A stretch of 34,710 nucleotides of DNA from contig DBHR01000114.1 of assembly GCA_002296225.1 (NCBI GenBank), positions 710 through 35,419 of the forward strand, written 5' to 3'. The notes beneath the pieces are model-generated. The model did no database searches and was not told the origin of the DNA. It was given only the letters and a program-made list of their open reading frames with translations. How positions within the stretch are numbered: the stretch's first letter is position 1; every line of letters starts with the position of its first letter. The DNA is from Acidobacteria bacterium UBA823. GTDB taxonomy: Bacteria > Acidobacteriota > Vicinamibacteria > Vicinamibacterales > UBA823. The translations under genes and the position numbers were made by a program. Positions 6,907-15,481 of the stretch are shown here, one piece after another.

Positions 6907-8316
6907 ATGTCAACACGCCCTGCGCCACGTTACCGGGGAATACTGATGACTACCGTCTTGGTGGTCGGAGCCTGCCTAGGAAAGTCAGCGCTGGTGACCG
7001 GCCAAGCAGATGAGCTGGCCTGGCTCGATGCCTATCGCGAGCCGGCAAGCCGGATCATCGGTGCGGCGATGGCCGACACGTTCGCCTGGCATCGTCTCGC
7101 GGAGTTGAGTGACTCGTTCGGTCCTCGGCTGAGTGGCTCCCCCCAACTCGAGGGTGCGATCCGATGGGCGGTCGATGAGATGCTGGCGGACGGACTGGAG
7201 AACGTCCACCTAGAGCCGGTCATGGTCCCGCACTGGGTGCGGGGGCAAGAGCGCGCTCGGATCGTTCGACCGGCTAAGCAAGAGCTCGTGATGCTCGGCT
7301 TGGGTGGCAGCATTGCCACGCCACCTGGTGGCCTCGAAGCGGAGACGATTGTCGTCGGCAGCTTCGACGAACTAGAAACGCGCGCGGATGAAGTATCAGG
7401 AAAAATCGTGGTCTACAACGTACCTTTCACAACATATCCCCAGACGGTGCGCTATCGGACGACTGGCGCTTCGCGCGCAGCCCGCCACGGAGCCATGGCC
7501 AGTCTTGTTCGCTCGGTGGGACCACGTGGAGCCCGGACTCCGCATACTGGCGCAATGACCTACACGGAGACCGACCCGCAGATTCCTGCCGCGGCGATCA
7601 CCGTCGAAGATTCAGAGCTCTTGCAGCGAATGCAGGACCGCGGTACGCCGGCCTGGGTACGGCTCGAGATGGAGGCCCACATGCTACCGGACGCGGAATC
7701 GGCAAACGTGATCGGCGAGATCCGAGGACGGGAGTGGCCGGAGGAGGTCGTCGTGGTCGGCGGGCATATCGATTCGTGGGACGTCGGTACCGGCTCTACT
7801 GACGATGGTGGAGGCTCCATCGTTACATGGGACGCACTGCGCATCTTGCAGCAACTGAATCTGCGACCGCGTCGGACGCTACGCGTCGTGCTATGGACGA
7901 ACGAGGAAAATGGATTCCGCGGCGCAACGGCCTATCGCGATCGCTACGCCGAGGAGCTCGCCAACCACGTCATGATGCTGGAATCAGATTCGGGCGTGTT
8001 CCGGCCTAGAGGCTTTGGGTTCACCGGTAACCCTCGTGCGCGTAAGACGGTCGAAGCAATTGGGTCGCTCCTGCGCGGCATCGACGCCCACCGCATCGGA
8101 CCGAGCGGCGGCGGCGCCGACATCGGCCCTAGTGTCCGGGCAGCTAACATCCCAAGTATGTCACTCGACGTCGATGGTTCGAACTACTTCGCGATCCACC
8201 ACACGCCGGCCGATACAATGGACAAGATCGACCCAACCGACGTAGCACGCAACGTCGCGGCCGTCGCGGTCATGGCGTATGTCGTGGCGGAAATGCCGGA
8301 ACGGCTGGGTCGTTAG
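6907..8316 (+). CDS. Secreted M28 family zinc peptidase, carboxypeptidase Q-like
   Basis: A 469-residue exported metallopeptidase of the M28 family, closest in style to carboxypeptidase Q (plasma glutamate carboxypeptidase), which releases amino acids from peptides with two zinc ions. Metal and catalytic positions are visible: H287 and D289 in GGHIDSW, D299/D300 in GSTDDGGG, E333/E334 in TNEENGF, D361 in ESDSG and H431/H432 in AIHHTPADT. Residues about 100-260 form the inserted PA-type lid domain. The N-terminus has a basic part and a hydrophobic run (TTVLVVGACLGKSAL) consistent with export; the Cys at 23 could make it a lipoprotein. An alternative ATG at 6946 has GGGGAA just upstream. It probably scavenges peptides in the periplasm. 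The downstream gene is convergent. Confidence 0.87.
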   Translation: MSTRPAPRYRGILMTTVLVVGACLGKSALVTGQADELAWLDAYREPASRIIGAAMADTFAWHRLAELSDSFGPRLSGSPQLEGAIRWAVDEMLADGLENVHLEPVMVPHWVRGQERARIVRPAKQELVMLGLGGSIATPPGGLEAETIVVGSFDELETRADEVSGKIVVYNVPFTTYPQTVRYRTTGASRAARHGAMASLVRSVGPRGARTPHTGAMTYTETDPQIPAAAITVEDSELLQRMQDRGTPAWVRLEMEAHMLPDAESANVIGEIRGREWPEEVVVVGGHIDSWDVGTGSTDDGGGSIVTWDALRILQQLNLRPRRTLRVVLWTNEENGFRGATAYRDRYAEELANHVMMLESDSGVFRPRGFGFTGNPRARKTVEAIGSLLRGIDAHRIGPSGGGADIGPSVRAANIPSMSLDVDGSNYFAIHHTPADTMDKIDPTDVARNVAAVAVMAYVVAEMPERLGR

Positions 8317-8354
8317 CCGGTAGACTGCGGTCGACCTCAAACGGTCGTCCCACC

Positions 8355-8930
8355 TCAGTGCACGCCGTGGCTCATCTGCAGCGCCGACGGCTCCGCACCC
8401 AGCCGTCGTAGCGCGACTTCCCACATCTGCCCTGGATCGGTTCCAAAAACGAGGTCAAGATCCACCGCTGCTGTGAGCCACGATGACGCCGCGACTTCAG
8501 CGTCCAGTTGCCCCGGTCCCCATCCAGCATATCCTGTCAACAACCTGGCACACGGACCCGACTCGGTCTCCAGTAACCGCCGCAGTAAGTCAGCCGACGT
8601 GGATAAATAGACACCGTTGCAAACAGATACGGCGTCAGTTTCGCCAAACTCTTCACCAAAGAGAATCCAGCCGCGCTCGGGCTCAAGCGGTCCACCAATC
8701 CATAACCGCAGTGCGCCGTGATCGCTCGGCTTCGGATCCAGCCTGACGACATCGGCAGCAGAGGTTTCCGTGGGTCGATTCAGTACGAGTCCGAAGGCGC
8801 CTTCGGCGCCATGCTCACAGAGCAGGATGACGGAGCGATGGAAATTCGGATCAGCGAGCTGCGGCATCGACAACAGGAGCGTCGGTGCGAACGAACGGCC
8901 GTGCGAATCTAATTCTTTCACTGCTTCCAT
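8355..8930 (-). CDS. yqgE: YqgE/AlgH family protein (UPF0301)
   Basis: A 191-residue cytosolic protein of the YqgE/AlgH family, whose biochemical role is unresolved; in Pseudomonas AlgH was linked to alginate regulation. Family hallmarks are the N-terminal GRSFAPTLLLSMPQLADPNF, then SVILLCEHGAEGAFGLVLNR, and the central GGPLEPERGWILF. The C-terminal part has LLTGYAGWGPGQLDAE and the acidic aromatic end region. In proteobacteria yqgE usually lies next to ruvX (yqgF), but here ruvX is about 21 kb away. It is transcribed leftward and lies 51 nt downstream of queG on the same strand, so it may be the last gene of that run. The start is the ATG at 8930, immediately before the conserved block. Confidence 0.9.
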   Translation of the reverse strand: MEAVKELDSHGRSFAPTLLLSMPQLADPNFHRSVILLCEHGAEGAFGLVLNRPTETSAADVVRLDPKPSDHGALRLWIGGPLEPERGWILFGEEFGETDAVSVCNGVYLSTSADLLRRLLETESGPCARLLTGYAGWGPGQLDAEVAASSWLTAAVDLDLVFGTDPGQMWEVALRRLGAEPSALQMSHGVH

Positions 8931-8981
8931 AACAACGCTCTACACAGGGTAAGTGGACGCCCGCCAAAGATCAAAATCGCA

Positions 8982-10052
8982 TTAACCCTGGCCCGTTGAG
9001 GAAAGCTTCCGCCGAGCCCATCCGACGTGCTCAGTGACCAGCGGATCGTGCGCCGACGGCCTTTCCTCTGCTCCAGCCCCGGCCGCGGTCTGGTCAAGCA
9101 CGGCTCGGGCTTCCAGATCGCCGCTGTTACCCAGCGCAACCGCGAGGTTGCGACGTAGCCGTTTCACGCCCGCCCGTCTCAGCGCAGAGCCCTTCATCGC
9201 CGTACGTAGCTCCGCATCCGAACGTCGCCAAAGGTCAAGCAGGCGAGGCTGATCGAACAGAGGGCGCGGTACCCAAGCGGCGTCGAGCGACTGGGTCGGA
9301 GCGCTGTTCCACGGACAGACGTCCTGGCAAATATCACATCCAAATACGTGGGCCCCAAGCTCATCGCGTTGCAACTCCGGCACGTCGCGCTTGAGTTCGA
9401 TCGTCAGATACGACAGACACTTAGTCGCGTCGAGCACCCACGGCTCCGGAAGGGCTCCGGTGGGGCACGCCTCAAGGCAGAGCGTGCAGGTCCCGCACTG
9501 ATCCAGCGCAGCCTCGTCAGGTGGCAGATCCAGATTACAGATCACTTCCGACAAGAACAGCCACGAGCCGCGTTCTGCATTGATCAGACAGGTGTTCTTG
9601 CCGATCCAACCGAGGCCGGCATACTGTGCGTAGACGCGCTCCTGCACCGGGCCGGTATCAACATAGGCCCTGCCATCGAACGTCGGCCCCGCTCGTTCGG
9701 CCATCCAGCGACACAGCGCATCAGTACGTTCTCCCACGACATCGTGATAGTCATCACCCCATGCATAACGGGCGATGCGGGCTTCGGTCGGATCAACGTG
9801 TTCGATCGAGTATGGGCGGTCGACATGATAAACCGTCGCCAGCATCACAACGGACCTCGCCGACGGCAGCACGGCACGCACGTCCGTACGTTGTTCGGCG
9901 GTCCGCGTCATATACGCCATCTCACCCACATACCCGCGATCGACCCATTCGCGGAGAAAGGCGAGCTCCGGGAAGCGACCCGCCGGGGCAATCCCACACA
10001 AGGTAAAGCCGAGCTTGAGTGCACGTGCCTTGACCTCGGAAGCCCTCACCAT
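8982..10052 (-). CDS. queG: Epoxyqueuosine reductase QueG
   Basis: A 356-residue cobalamin- and iron-sulfur-dependent enzyme for the last step of queuosine synthesis, reducing epoxyqueuosine in tRNA to queuosine. The N-terminal reductase domain contains D132 in AYVDTGP and GLGWIGKNTCLI (147-158). Two 4Fe-4S clusters are indicated by C186, C189, C192 and C196 in CGTCTLCLEACPTG, and by C239, C242 and C246 in CDICQDVCPWN with C212. A HEAT-like helical tail follows from about 285. The frame is open to 10178, but that extension overlaps acnA; ATG 10052 (or the adjacent GTG 10049) gives the usual length. It follows acnA by 37 nt and is probably cotranscribed with lpxB and acnA. No other queuosine gene is in the window. 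Confidence 0.93.
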   Translation of the reverse strand: MVRASEVKARALKLGFTLCGIAPAGRFPELAFLREWVDRGYVGEMAYMTRTAEQRTDVRAVLPSARSVVMLATVYHVDRPYSIEHVDPTEARIARYAWGDDYHDVVGERTDALCRWMAERAGPTFDGRAYVDTGPVQERVYAQYAGLGWIGKNTCLINAERGSWLFLSEVICNLDLPPDEAALDQCGTCTLCLEACPTGALPEPWVLDATKCLSYLTIELKRDVPELQRDELGAHVFGCDICQDVCPWNSAPTQSLDAAWVPRPLFDQPRLLDLWRRSDAELRTAMKGSALRRAGVKRLRRNLAVALGNSGDLEARAVLDQTAAGAGAEERPSAHDPLVTEHVGWARRKLSSTGQG

Positions 10053-10089
10053 CGGAGTAAGCGTCGTGGGCCACCCACTGTGGACGGCA

Positions 10090-12741
10090 CTACAACTTAA
10101 CGAGTTGACGGAGCACGTATGGCAGGATGCCGCCGTGACGGAATGCCACGAGTTCCTCAGGTGTGTCGATTCGGACAACGGTTCTGAATATCACCTCTCC
10201 ACCATCGGCCCGCAGGGCGCGTACGACGATCGACCCGCGGGGCGACAGCCCGTTGGCGATGCCCCGCAGGTCGAACACCTCGCGTCCGCTGAGTCCGAGT
10301 AAAGACACCCCGTCACCCTCGCTGAACTGCAGGGGAAGCACGCCCATGTTCACGAGGTTGCTCCGGTGAATCCGCTCAAAGCTCTCGGCGATGACAGCGC
10401 GCACGCCGAGCAGCCGCATTCCCTTGGCGGCCCAGTCACGTGACGACCCCGAGCCGTAATCCTTCCCCGCCAGCACCATCAACGGCGTCCCGGCTTCCTG
10501 ATATCGGATAGCAGCGTCATAAATCGGTAGCTGTTCGTCGTCGGGCTGATACCGTGTCCACCCCCCTTCGGTACCCGGCGCGAGCTGATTGCGAAGCCGG
10601 ATGTTACCGAAGGTCCCGCGCATCATCACCTCGTGGTTGCCGCGCCGCGCCCCGTAAGAATTAAATTCGGCTGGCGGCACACCCTGTTCGATGAGATAGC
10701 GGCCCGCCGGGCTGTCGACGGGAATCGCACCGGCGGGCGAAATATGATCAGTCGTCACGCTATCCCCCAGTACAGCCAGCACCCGGGCGCCACGCACGTC
10801 TTCGACTGGCGCGGGCTCAAGCGTCAAATCTTCGAAGAACGGCGGGTGCCGAATATAGGTCGAGGCAGGGTCCCAAGCGAACCGCTCTCCTTCCGGTGCC
10901 GGCAGGGCCTGCCAGCGGGCGTCGCCGTCAAAGACCGAGCCGTAGCTCGCCGTGAACATCTCGGACCGAACCGAGGCGCCCATGCTTGCCTGGATCTCCT
11001 GTGACGTCGGCCAGATATCACTCAGGAAGACCTCCCGCCCGTCCGCATCCCGCCCCAGCGGCTCGCGGGTCAGGTCGAGGGTCATCCGGCCCGCGAGCGC
11101 GTAGGCGACAACGAGCGGCGGAGAAGCTAGGTAGTTCGCCCGTACTTGCGCCTGAATCCGTCCTTCGAAGTTCCGGTTTCCGCTCAAGACTGACACAACG
11201 ACCAGGTCTCGCTCGGTGACGGCGGCCGACACGTCCTCCGGCAACGGGCCGGAGTTACCGATGCACGTCGTGCAGCCGTAGCCCACGAGGTGGAAGCCTA
11301 AACGTTCCAGGTATTCAAGCAGCCCCGCTGCTTTCAGGTACTCGGTCACCACTCGTGAACCCGGAGCAAGGCTCGTCTTGACCCATGGTTTGACCTGTAA
11401 GCCGCGTTCGACCGCCCGCTTGGCGAGTAAACCGGCACCAATCACCACGCTTGGATTAGACGTGTTCGTGCAGCTCGTAATCGCAGCAACGACGACTGAC
11501 CCGTGCTCAAGACCGTCGCCGGTCTGGGCCGGCGTTTCGCCGTGCATCTCGGTGAGCGTGCGCGCAAACTCCGCCTTGGCCTGGCCGAGGGCGACGCGAT
11601 CCTGCGGCCGGCGCGGTCCCGCCAGGCTCGCTTCCACCGTTCCGAGGTCAAGTTCGAGGGTGTTCGTGTACTGAGGATTACTCACCGGGTCGCGGAAGAG
11701 GCCTTGTGCCTTGGCGTAGGCCTCGACCAACGCTACGTGCTCCTCGTCTCGGCCAGTGAGCTTGAGGTAGTCCAGGGTCATCCCGTCGATCGGGAAGATC
11801 GCGATCGTCGCACCATACTCCGGCGCCATATTTCCTAGCGTTGCCCGATCGGCGATCGTTAAATACTCAAGGCCAGGGCCATAAAATTCCACGAACTTCC
11901 CGACGACGCCGTGCTGCCGAAGCTGCTCGGTAATGGTGAGGACGAGGTCGGTCGCGGTGATGCCCTCGTCCAGCCTGCCGGTCAGCCGAAACCCGACGAC
12001 ATCTGGGACGAGCATCGAGATCGGGTGGCCAAGCATCGCCGCCTCGGCTTCGATGCCGCCCACGCCCCACCCGACCACGCCGAGCCCGTTGACCATCGTG
12101 GTATGCGAGTCCGTGCCGACCAACGTGTCAGGATATGCGATGATCCGGCCGTCGATGGTGTCGCGACAGACGACTCGCGCGAGGTACTCCAGGTTGACCT
12201 GATGCACGATCCCGGTTTCCGGCGGCACGACCCGGAAGTTATCGAACGCGTTTTGTCCCCACCGGAGAAAGCCGAATCGCTCTAGGTTGCGCTGGAATTC
12301 CAGCTCGGAATTGAGCTGCAGGACATCGGACCGCCCAAAGTGGTCGACCTGGACGGAGTGATCGATCACCAGTTCAACTGGCTGCAAGGGATTGACACGC
12401 GTCGGGTCACCGCCGAGTCGGGCCACGCCGTCGCGCATCGCGGCGAGGTCGACTACCGCCGGCACACCCGTGAAGTCTTGAAGTAGCACGCGCGCCGGTC
12501 GGAACGCGAGTTCCGGTTTTTCAGTGCCGACCGCATCCCATCGCGCAACGGCCGCGATGTCATCCGCGGTGACTACCCGACCGTCTTCGCAGCGCAGGAG
12601 GTTCTCCAAGAGAATCTTGAGGGAATACGGCAGACGGGCCACATTCGAAAATCCTACCCGCTCGAGCGCCGGCAGGCTGTGGTACTGAATCGACTTGCCG
12701 CTAACCGTCAAACTAGTGAGCGTCTCGAATGAATTCTTCAC
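10090..12741 (-). CDS. acnA: Aconitate hydratase A
   Basis: An 883-residue aconitase of the AcnA/IRP1 type that interconverts citrate and isocitrate in the TCA cycle. The 4Fe-4S cysteines are C424 in TSCTNTSNPS and C490 and C493 in GYGCTTCIGNSGP, offset by eleven from E. coli AcnA. Other family marks are TLVGTDSHTTMVNGLGVVGW (206-225), and the C-terminal swivel domain with GDSVTTDHISPAG and YGSGSSRDWAAKG. The start is a GTG at 12741 inside GTGA, which also holds the lpxB stop, so translation is probably coupled to lpxB; GAGGAGG lies about 12 nt upstream. Length is normal (E. coli 891). Pairing with lpxB is unusual because the pathways are unrelated. A broader role in 2-methylcitrate metabolism is possible, but no prp genes are seen. 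Confidence 0.96.
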   Translation of the reverse strand: MKNSFETLTSLTVSGKSIQYHSLPALERVGFSNVARLPYSLKILLENLLRCEDGRVVTADDIAAVARWDAVGTEKPELAFRPARVLLQDFTGVPAVVDLAAMRDGVARLGGDPTRVNPLQPVELVIDHSVQVDHFGRSDVLQLNSELEFQRNLERFGFLRWGQNAFDNFRVVPPETGIVHQVNLEYLARVVCRDTIDGRIIAYPDTLVGTDSHTTMVNGLGVVGWGVGGIEAEAAMLGHPISMLVPDVVGFRLTGRLDEGITATDLVLTITEQLRQHGVVGKFVEFYGPGLEYLTIADRATLGNMAPEYGATIAIFPIDGMTLDYLKLTGRDEEHVALVEAYAKAQGLFRDPVSNPQYTNTLELDLGTVEASLAGPRRPQDRVALGQAKAEFARTLTEMHGETPAQTGDGLEHGSVVVAAITSCTNTSNPSVVIGAGLLAKRAVERGLQVKPWVKTSLAPGSRVVTEYLKAAGLLEYLERLGFHLVGYGCTTCIGNSGPLPEDVSAAVTERDLVVVSVLSGNRNFEGRIQAQVRANYLASPPLVVAYALAGRMTLDLTREPLGRDADGREVFLSDIWPTSQEIQASMGASVRSEMFTASYGSVFDGDARWQALPAPEGERFAWDPASTYIRHPPFFEDLTLEPAPVEDVRGARVLAVLGDSVTTDHISPAGAIPVDSPAGRYLIEQGVPPAEFNSYGARRGNHEVMMRGTFGNIRLRNQLAPGTEGGWTRYQPDDEQLPIYDAAIRYQEAGTPLMVLAGKDYGSGSSRDWAAKGMRLLGVRAVIAESFERIHRSNLVNMGVLPLQFSEGDGVSLLGLSGREVFDLRGIANGLSPRGSIVVRALRADGGEVIFRTVVRIDTPEELVAFRHGGILPYVLRQLVKL

Positions 12742-13913
12742 GCTGGTCTCGTCCCTCCTCTGTCACAGCCGTTGCGGCCGGTGTGCGCCACCTCCAGCAC
12801 CGCTTGTGCCGCACGGAGGCTCGCACCGGAACCACCCAAACGGGCCTGGACAGACCGCAGTGAGGCCTGCGTACGCTGCGTTCGCTCGGGGTCGGTCAGA
12901 TAGCCGACGATCTCTTCCGCGATCGCGCCGGGCGTGCATCGCTCCTGAATCAACTCTGGCACGACCGGCTCTCCGGCGACCAGATTCACCATGCCATACG
13001 TGTCCCCCTGCACAAATCGTCTGCCAATGGCATAGGTCAGCGGTGAAACGCGGTAGATGATAACCATCGGCCGGCCATGAATCGCCGCCTGGATCGTGGC
13101 CGTGCCCGAGGCGGTCGCGACGACGTCGACGGCCGACAGCACGTCGTCGGTCCGCGCCTCGATGACCGCCGGACGCCTCGGTCCGCGCCAGTGCGCCAGC
13201 GGACTGAACAACGACTCGTCGAGGTTAGGCGCACGGGCGATGATGAACTGTGCTTCCGGCACACCCGCAACGATCATCCGGGCCGCCTCGACCAAGATCG
13301 GCAACAGTTGCTCGACTTCATTAGGCCGGCTGCCTGGCAACAGCGCGACGGTCGGTGCCGCCAACTTAAGCCCACACTCGGCGAGCAACGTCGCGCGTGG
13401 CGTCTTGGCCTCGGCTAGGTCGACGAGCGGGTGACCGACGAACTCCACTGGAATGCCGGCATCGCGATAGACCGCCTCCTCGAACGGAAAGATAACGAGC
13501 ATTCGATCCACGAACCGCTTGAGCGTGCGCAACCGTCCACGGCGCCAAGCCCACACCTGAGGACCTACGTAGTAGACGACCGGCAATCCGAGCCGCCGGC
13601 CGGCCGATGCCAACCGAAAATTGAAGTCCGGGAAATCCACCGCCACCAGCACGTCCGGCCGGTCACGACGCATGGCGTCAACAAGCCGCCGATACATCGC
13701 CAGGGCGCGCGGGAGGACGGCAAGCGCCTCGACCAATCCCGTTACACTCAACCCGTGATAATGCCCGATGAGCCTGGCGCCGGCGGCGGTCATCCGGTCA
13801 CCACCCAGACCAAAGACCTGCGCCCCAGGATCAAGTCGCACGAGCTCCGACGTCAGCGCAGCAGCATACATATCGCCCGAGGCCTCACCGCACGAAATCA
13901 GTACTTTGGTCAT
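12738..13913 (-). CDS. lpxB: Lipid-A-disaccharide synthase
   Basis: A 391-residue glycosyltransferase (GT19) that condenses UDP-2,3-diacylglucosamine with lipid X to form the lipid A disaccharide at the cytosolic face of the inner membrane. Recognisable parts are ISCGEASGDMYAA (6-18), VDFPDFNFRLA, YYVGPQVWAWRRGRL, FVGHPLVD, LLPGSRPNEVEQLLPIL and the nucleotide-sugar region VATASGTATIQAAIHGRPMV. It proves that the organism makes lipid A. The usual partners lpxA, lpxD and fabZ are not nearby. The stop overlaps the acnA start by four bases. The start is ATG 13913, directly before the conserved beta strand. The 68 nt upstream, before the M16 gene, contain no promoter I can identify with confidence. 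Confidence 0.95.
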   Translation of the reverse strand: MTKVLISCGEASGDMYAAALTSELVRLDPGAQVFGLGGDRMTAAGARLIGHYHGLSVTGLVEALAVLPRALAMYRRLVDAMRRDRPDVLVAVDFPDFNFRLASAGRRLGLPVVYYVGPQVWAWRRGRLRTLKRFVDRMLVIFPFEEAVYRDAGIPVEFVGHPLVDLAEAKTPRATLLAECGLKLAAPTVALLPGSRPNEVEQLLPILVEAARMIVAGVPEAQFIIARAPNLDESLFSPLAHWRGPRRPAVIEARTDDVLSAVDVVATASGTATIQAAIHGRPMVIIYRVSPLTYAIGRRFVQGDTYGMVNLVAGEPVVPELIQERCTPGAIAEEIVGYLTDPERTQRTQASLRSVQARLGGSGASLRAAQAVLEVAHTGRNGCDRGGTRPA

Positions 13914-13981
13914 TTAACCTGTCGTCGCGGGCTGCCGAACGGTGGCACACGGGTAATAAAACTAAAGCGAGGAACCGTGCC

Positions 13982-15481
13982 TTACTCTGAGGAGCCCAAC
14001 CCGCTGCGCGTCAGGTCGACCGTCGACAGGTCGAGGTCGCTCAGCGGCACCCGCTCGACGCCCGTGAATCCGATACCAGACAAGTCGTCAATGAACGCGG
14101 ACGCATCCCCAACGAGCACTATAGACAGCCTGTCCGGCATCAGATATTCGTGCGACACGCGCTGGATATCGTCCACCGTCACGGCACCCACGCGTTCTCG
14201 ATACGTCGCCAGGTCGCCGAGATCCAGGCCGTAGAACAACACGTTCAACACTCGCACCGCGATCGCATCCGGCGTTTCGATCTGAAGCGGAAAGCTGCCA
14301 GACATGTAAGCCTGGACGCCCACCAACTCACGCGCATTGATCCGCTGCCGCCGCAGCCGCCAAAACTCTTCAATCGTGAGGCGAAGCACCTCAGCCGTCG
14401 CTTCGGTGCGCGTATTGGTCCGTGCCTCGACATCACCGGTGAGTTGCAAGGTATGTATCGACGCCTCCGCACTATAGGTCAGTCCGCGGTCGGCCCGTAG
14501 CACGCGGTGCAGCCGGTTGCTGCCCTCCCCGCCAAGCACCCGGACCGCCATGTCGAGGGGTAGGTAGTCGACGTGCTTCCGCGGCACCCCGATGTGCCCG
14601 ACGCGGATCTCGGTCTGCACCGCACCGGGCTTGTCCACCACCACGAGCCGGTGCGTCGGTGGCGGCGGCTCACTGACTTGTAATACATCGATTGGCTTCG
14701 GTGACCAGTCGCCAAAGACCCGCTGGGCCGTTTCGAAAGCTAGGTCGGCGGTGAGGTCACCAACGATTACCAGGATGCTATTGTTTGGCGCGAAGTAGGT
14801 CTCGTGAAAGGCACGGAGATTGTCCGATGTAATCGTCGGCAGTGACTCGGGCGTTCCCGACTGTGGTCGACCGTAGGGGTGGAACCCGTAGACCAAGCGA
14901 TTGAACACGATGCCAGCCAGATAGTCTGGGTCCTGTAGGCTGACTTGCAGACCAGACACAACCTGCTGCCGCTGCCGCTCGATTTCCTCGACAGCAAACG
15001 CTGGATACCGGACGATGTCGCTGACGATTTCCATAACCAGTTCGAAGCTGTCGCTCATCACAACCGCGTTCACGAAGGTAAGGTCGCGGCTGGCACCGAC
15101 ACCAAGACCGCCGCCGATTGTGTCAATGGTCTCTGCAATCTCCTGCGCGGTCCGACTCGTCGTACCCTGATCGAGGAGGGCTGCGAGGAGACTGGCCAAG
15201 CCTGCCTTGTCGGCTGGCTCACGCGCCATTCCGGCCCCGACAAACAACCGCACGCTCACGATAGGTTGTTCGTGGTGCAACACGGCTACGACGCGCATGC
15301 CATTGTCGAGCGTGCGCACGTCGTAATGGGGAAACTGCACCTCCGCCGGCTCCAGTGACGCTGGCGGAGACTCGGTCGGCCATCCCGTGAGCGTCTGCCC
15401 AAACAGGTTGGTCGGTAGGAGGAGACCCACCACAGCCACGAAGACCCAGCTCGCCAGCCGGGCGACCAGCTTCGCCGCCAT
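13982..15481 (-). CDS. M16 family peptidase homologue, catalytic motif absent (non-catalytic partner)
   Basis: A 499-residue exported M16 (insulinase/pitrilysin-type) protein. It has a signal peptide (hydrophobic run about 9-28, ending LFGQT) and two M16 repeats. The zinc motif HxxEH is missing: aligning LASLLAALLDQGT (95-107) with the partner's HLFEHLMFNG puts S97, A100 and A101 where the two His and the Glu belong. The C-terminal half keeps the substrate-side region DRGLTYSAEASIHT. This is the pattern of the inactive subunit in heterodimeric M16 proteases, such as the alpha subunit of mitochondrial processing peptidase. Its ATG overlaps the stop of the active partner by one base (TGATG), so equal production by coupled translation is likely. 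The natural substrate is unknown. Confidence 0.88.
   Translation of the reverse strand: MAAKLVARLASWVFVAVVGLLLPTNLFGQTLTGWPTESPPASLEPAEVQFPHYDVRTLDNGMRVVAVLHHEQPIVSVRLFVGAGMAREPADKAGLASLLAALLDQGTTSRTAQEIAETIDTIGGGLGVGASRDLTFVNAVVMSDSFELVMEIVSDIVRYPAFAVEEIERQRQQVVSGLQVSLQDPDYLAGIVFNRLVYGFHPYGRPQSGTPESLPTITSDNLRAFHETYFAPNNSILVIVGDLTADLAFETAQRVFGDWSPKPIDVLQVSEPPPPTHRLVVVDKPGAVQTEIRVGHIGVPRKHVDYLPLDMAVRVLGGEGSNRLHRVLRADRGLTYSAEASIHTLQLTGDVEARTNTRTEATAEVLRLTIEEFWRLRRQRINARELVGVQAYMSGSFPLQIETPDAIAVRVLNVLFYGLDLGDLATYRERVGAVTVDDIQRVSHEYLMPDRLSIVLVGDASAFIDDLSGIGFTGVERVPLSDLDLSTVDLTRSGLGSSE

Noticed and set aside
8302..8319. CGGCT/AGCCG inverted repeat at the end of the M28 peptidase gene
   Set aside because: Only five base pairs inside a coding end, expected by chance in GC-rich DNA.
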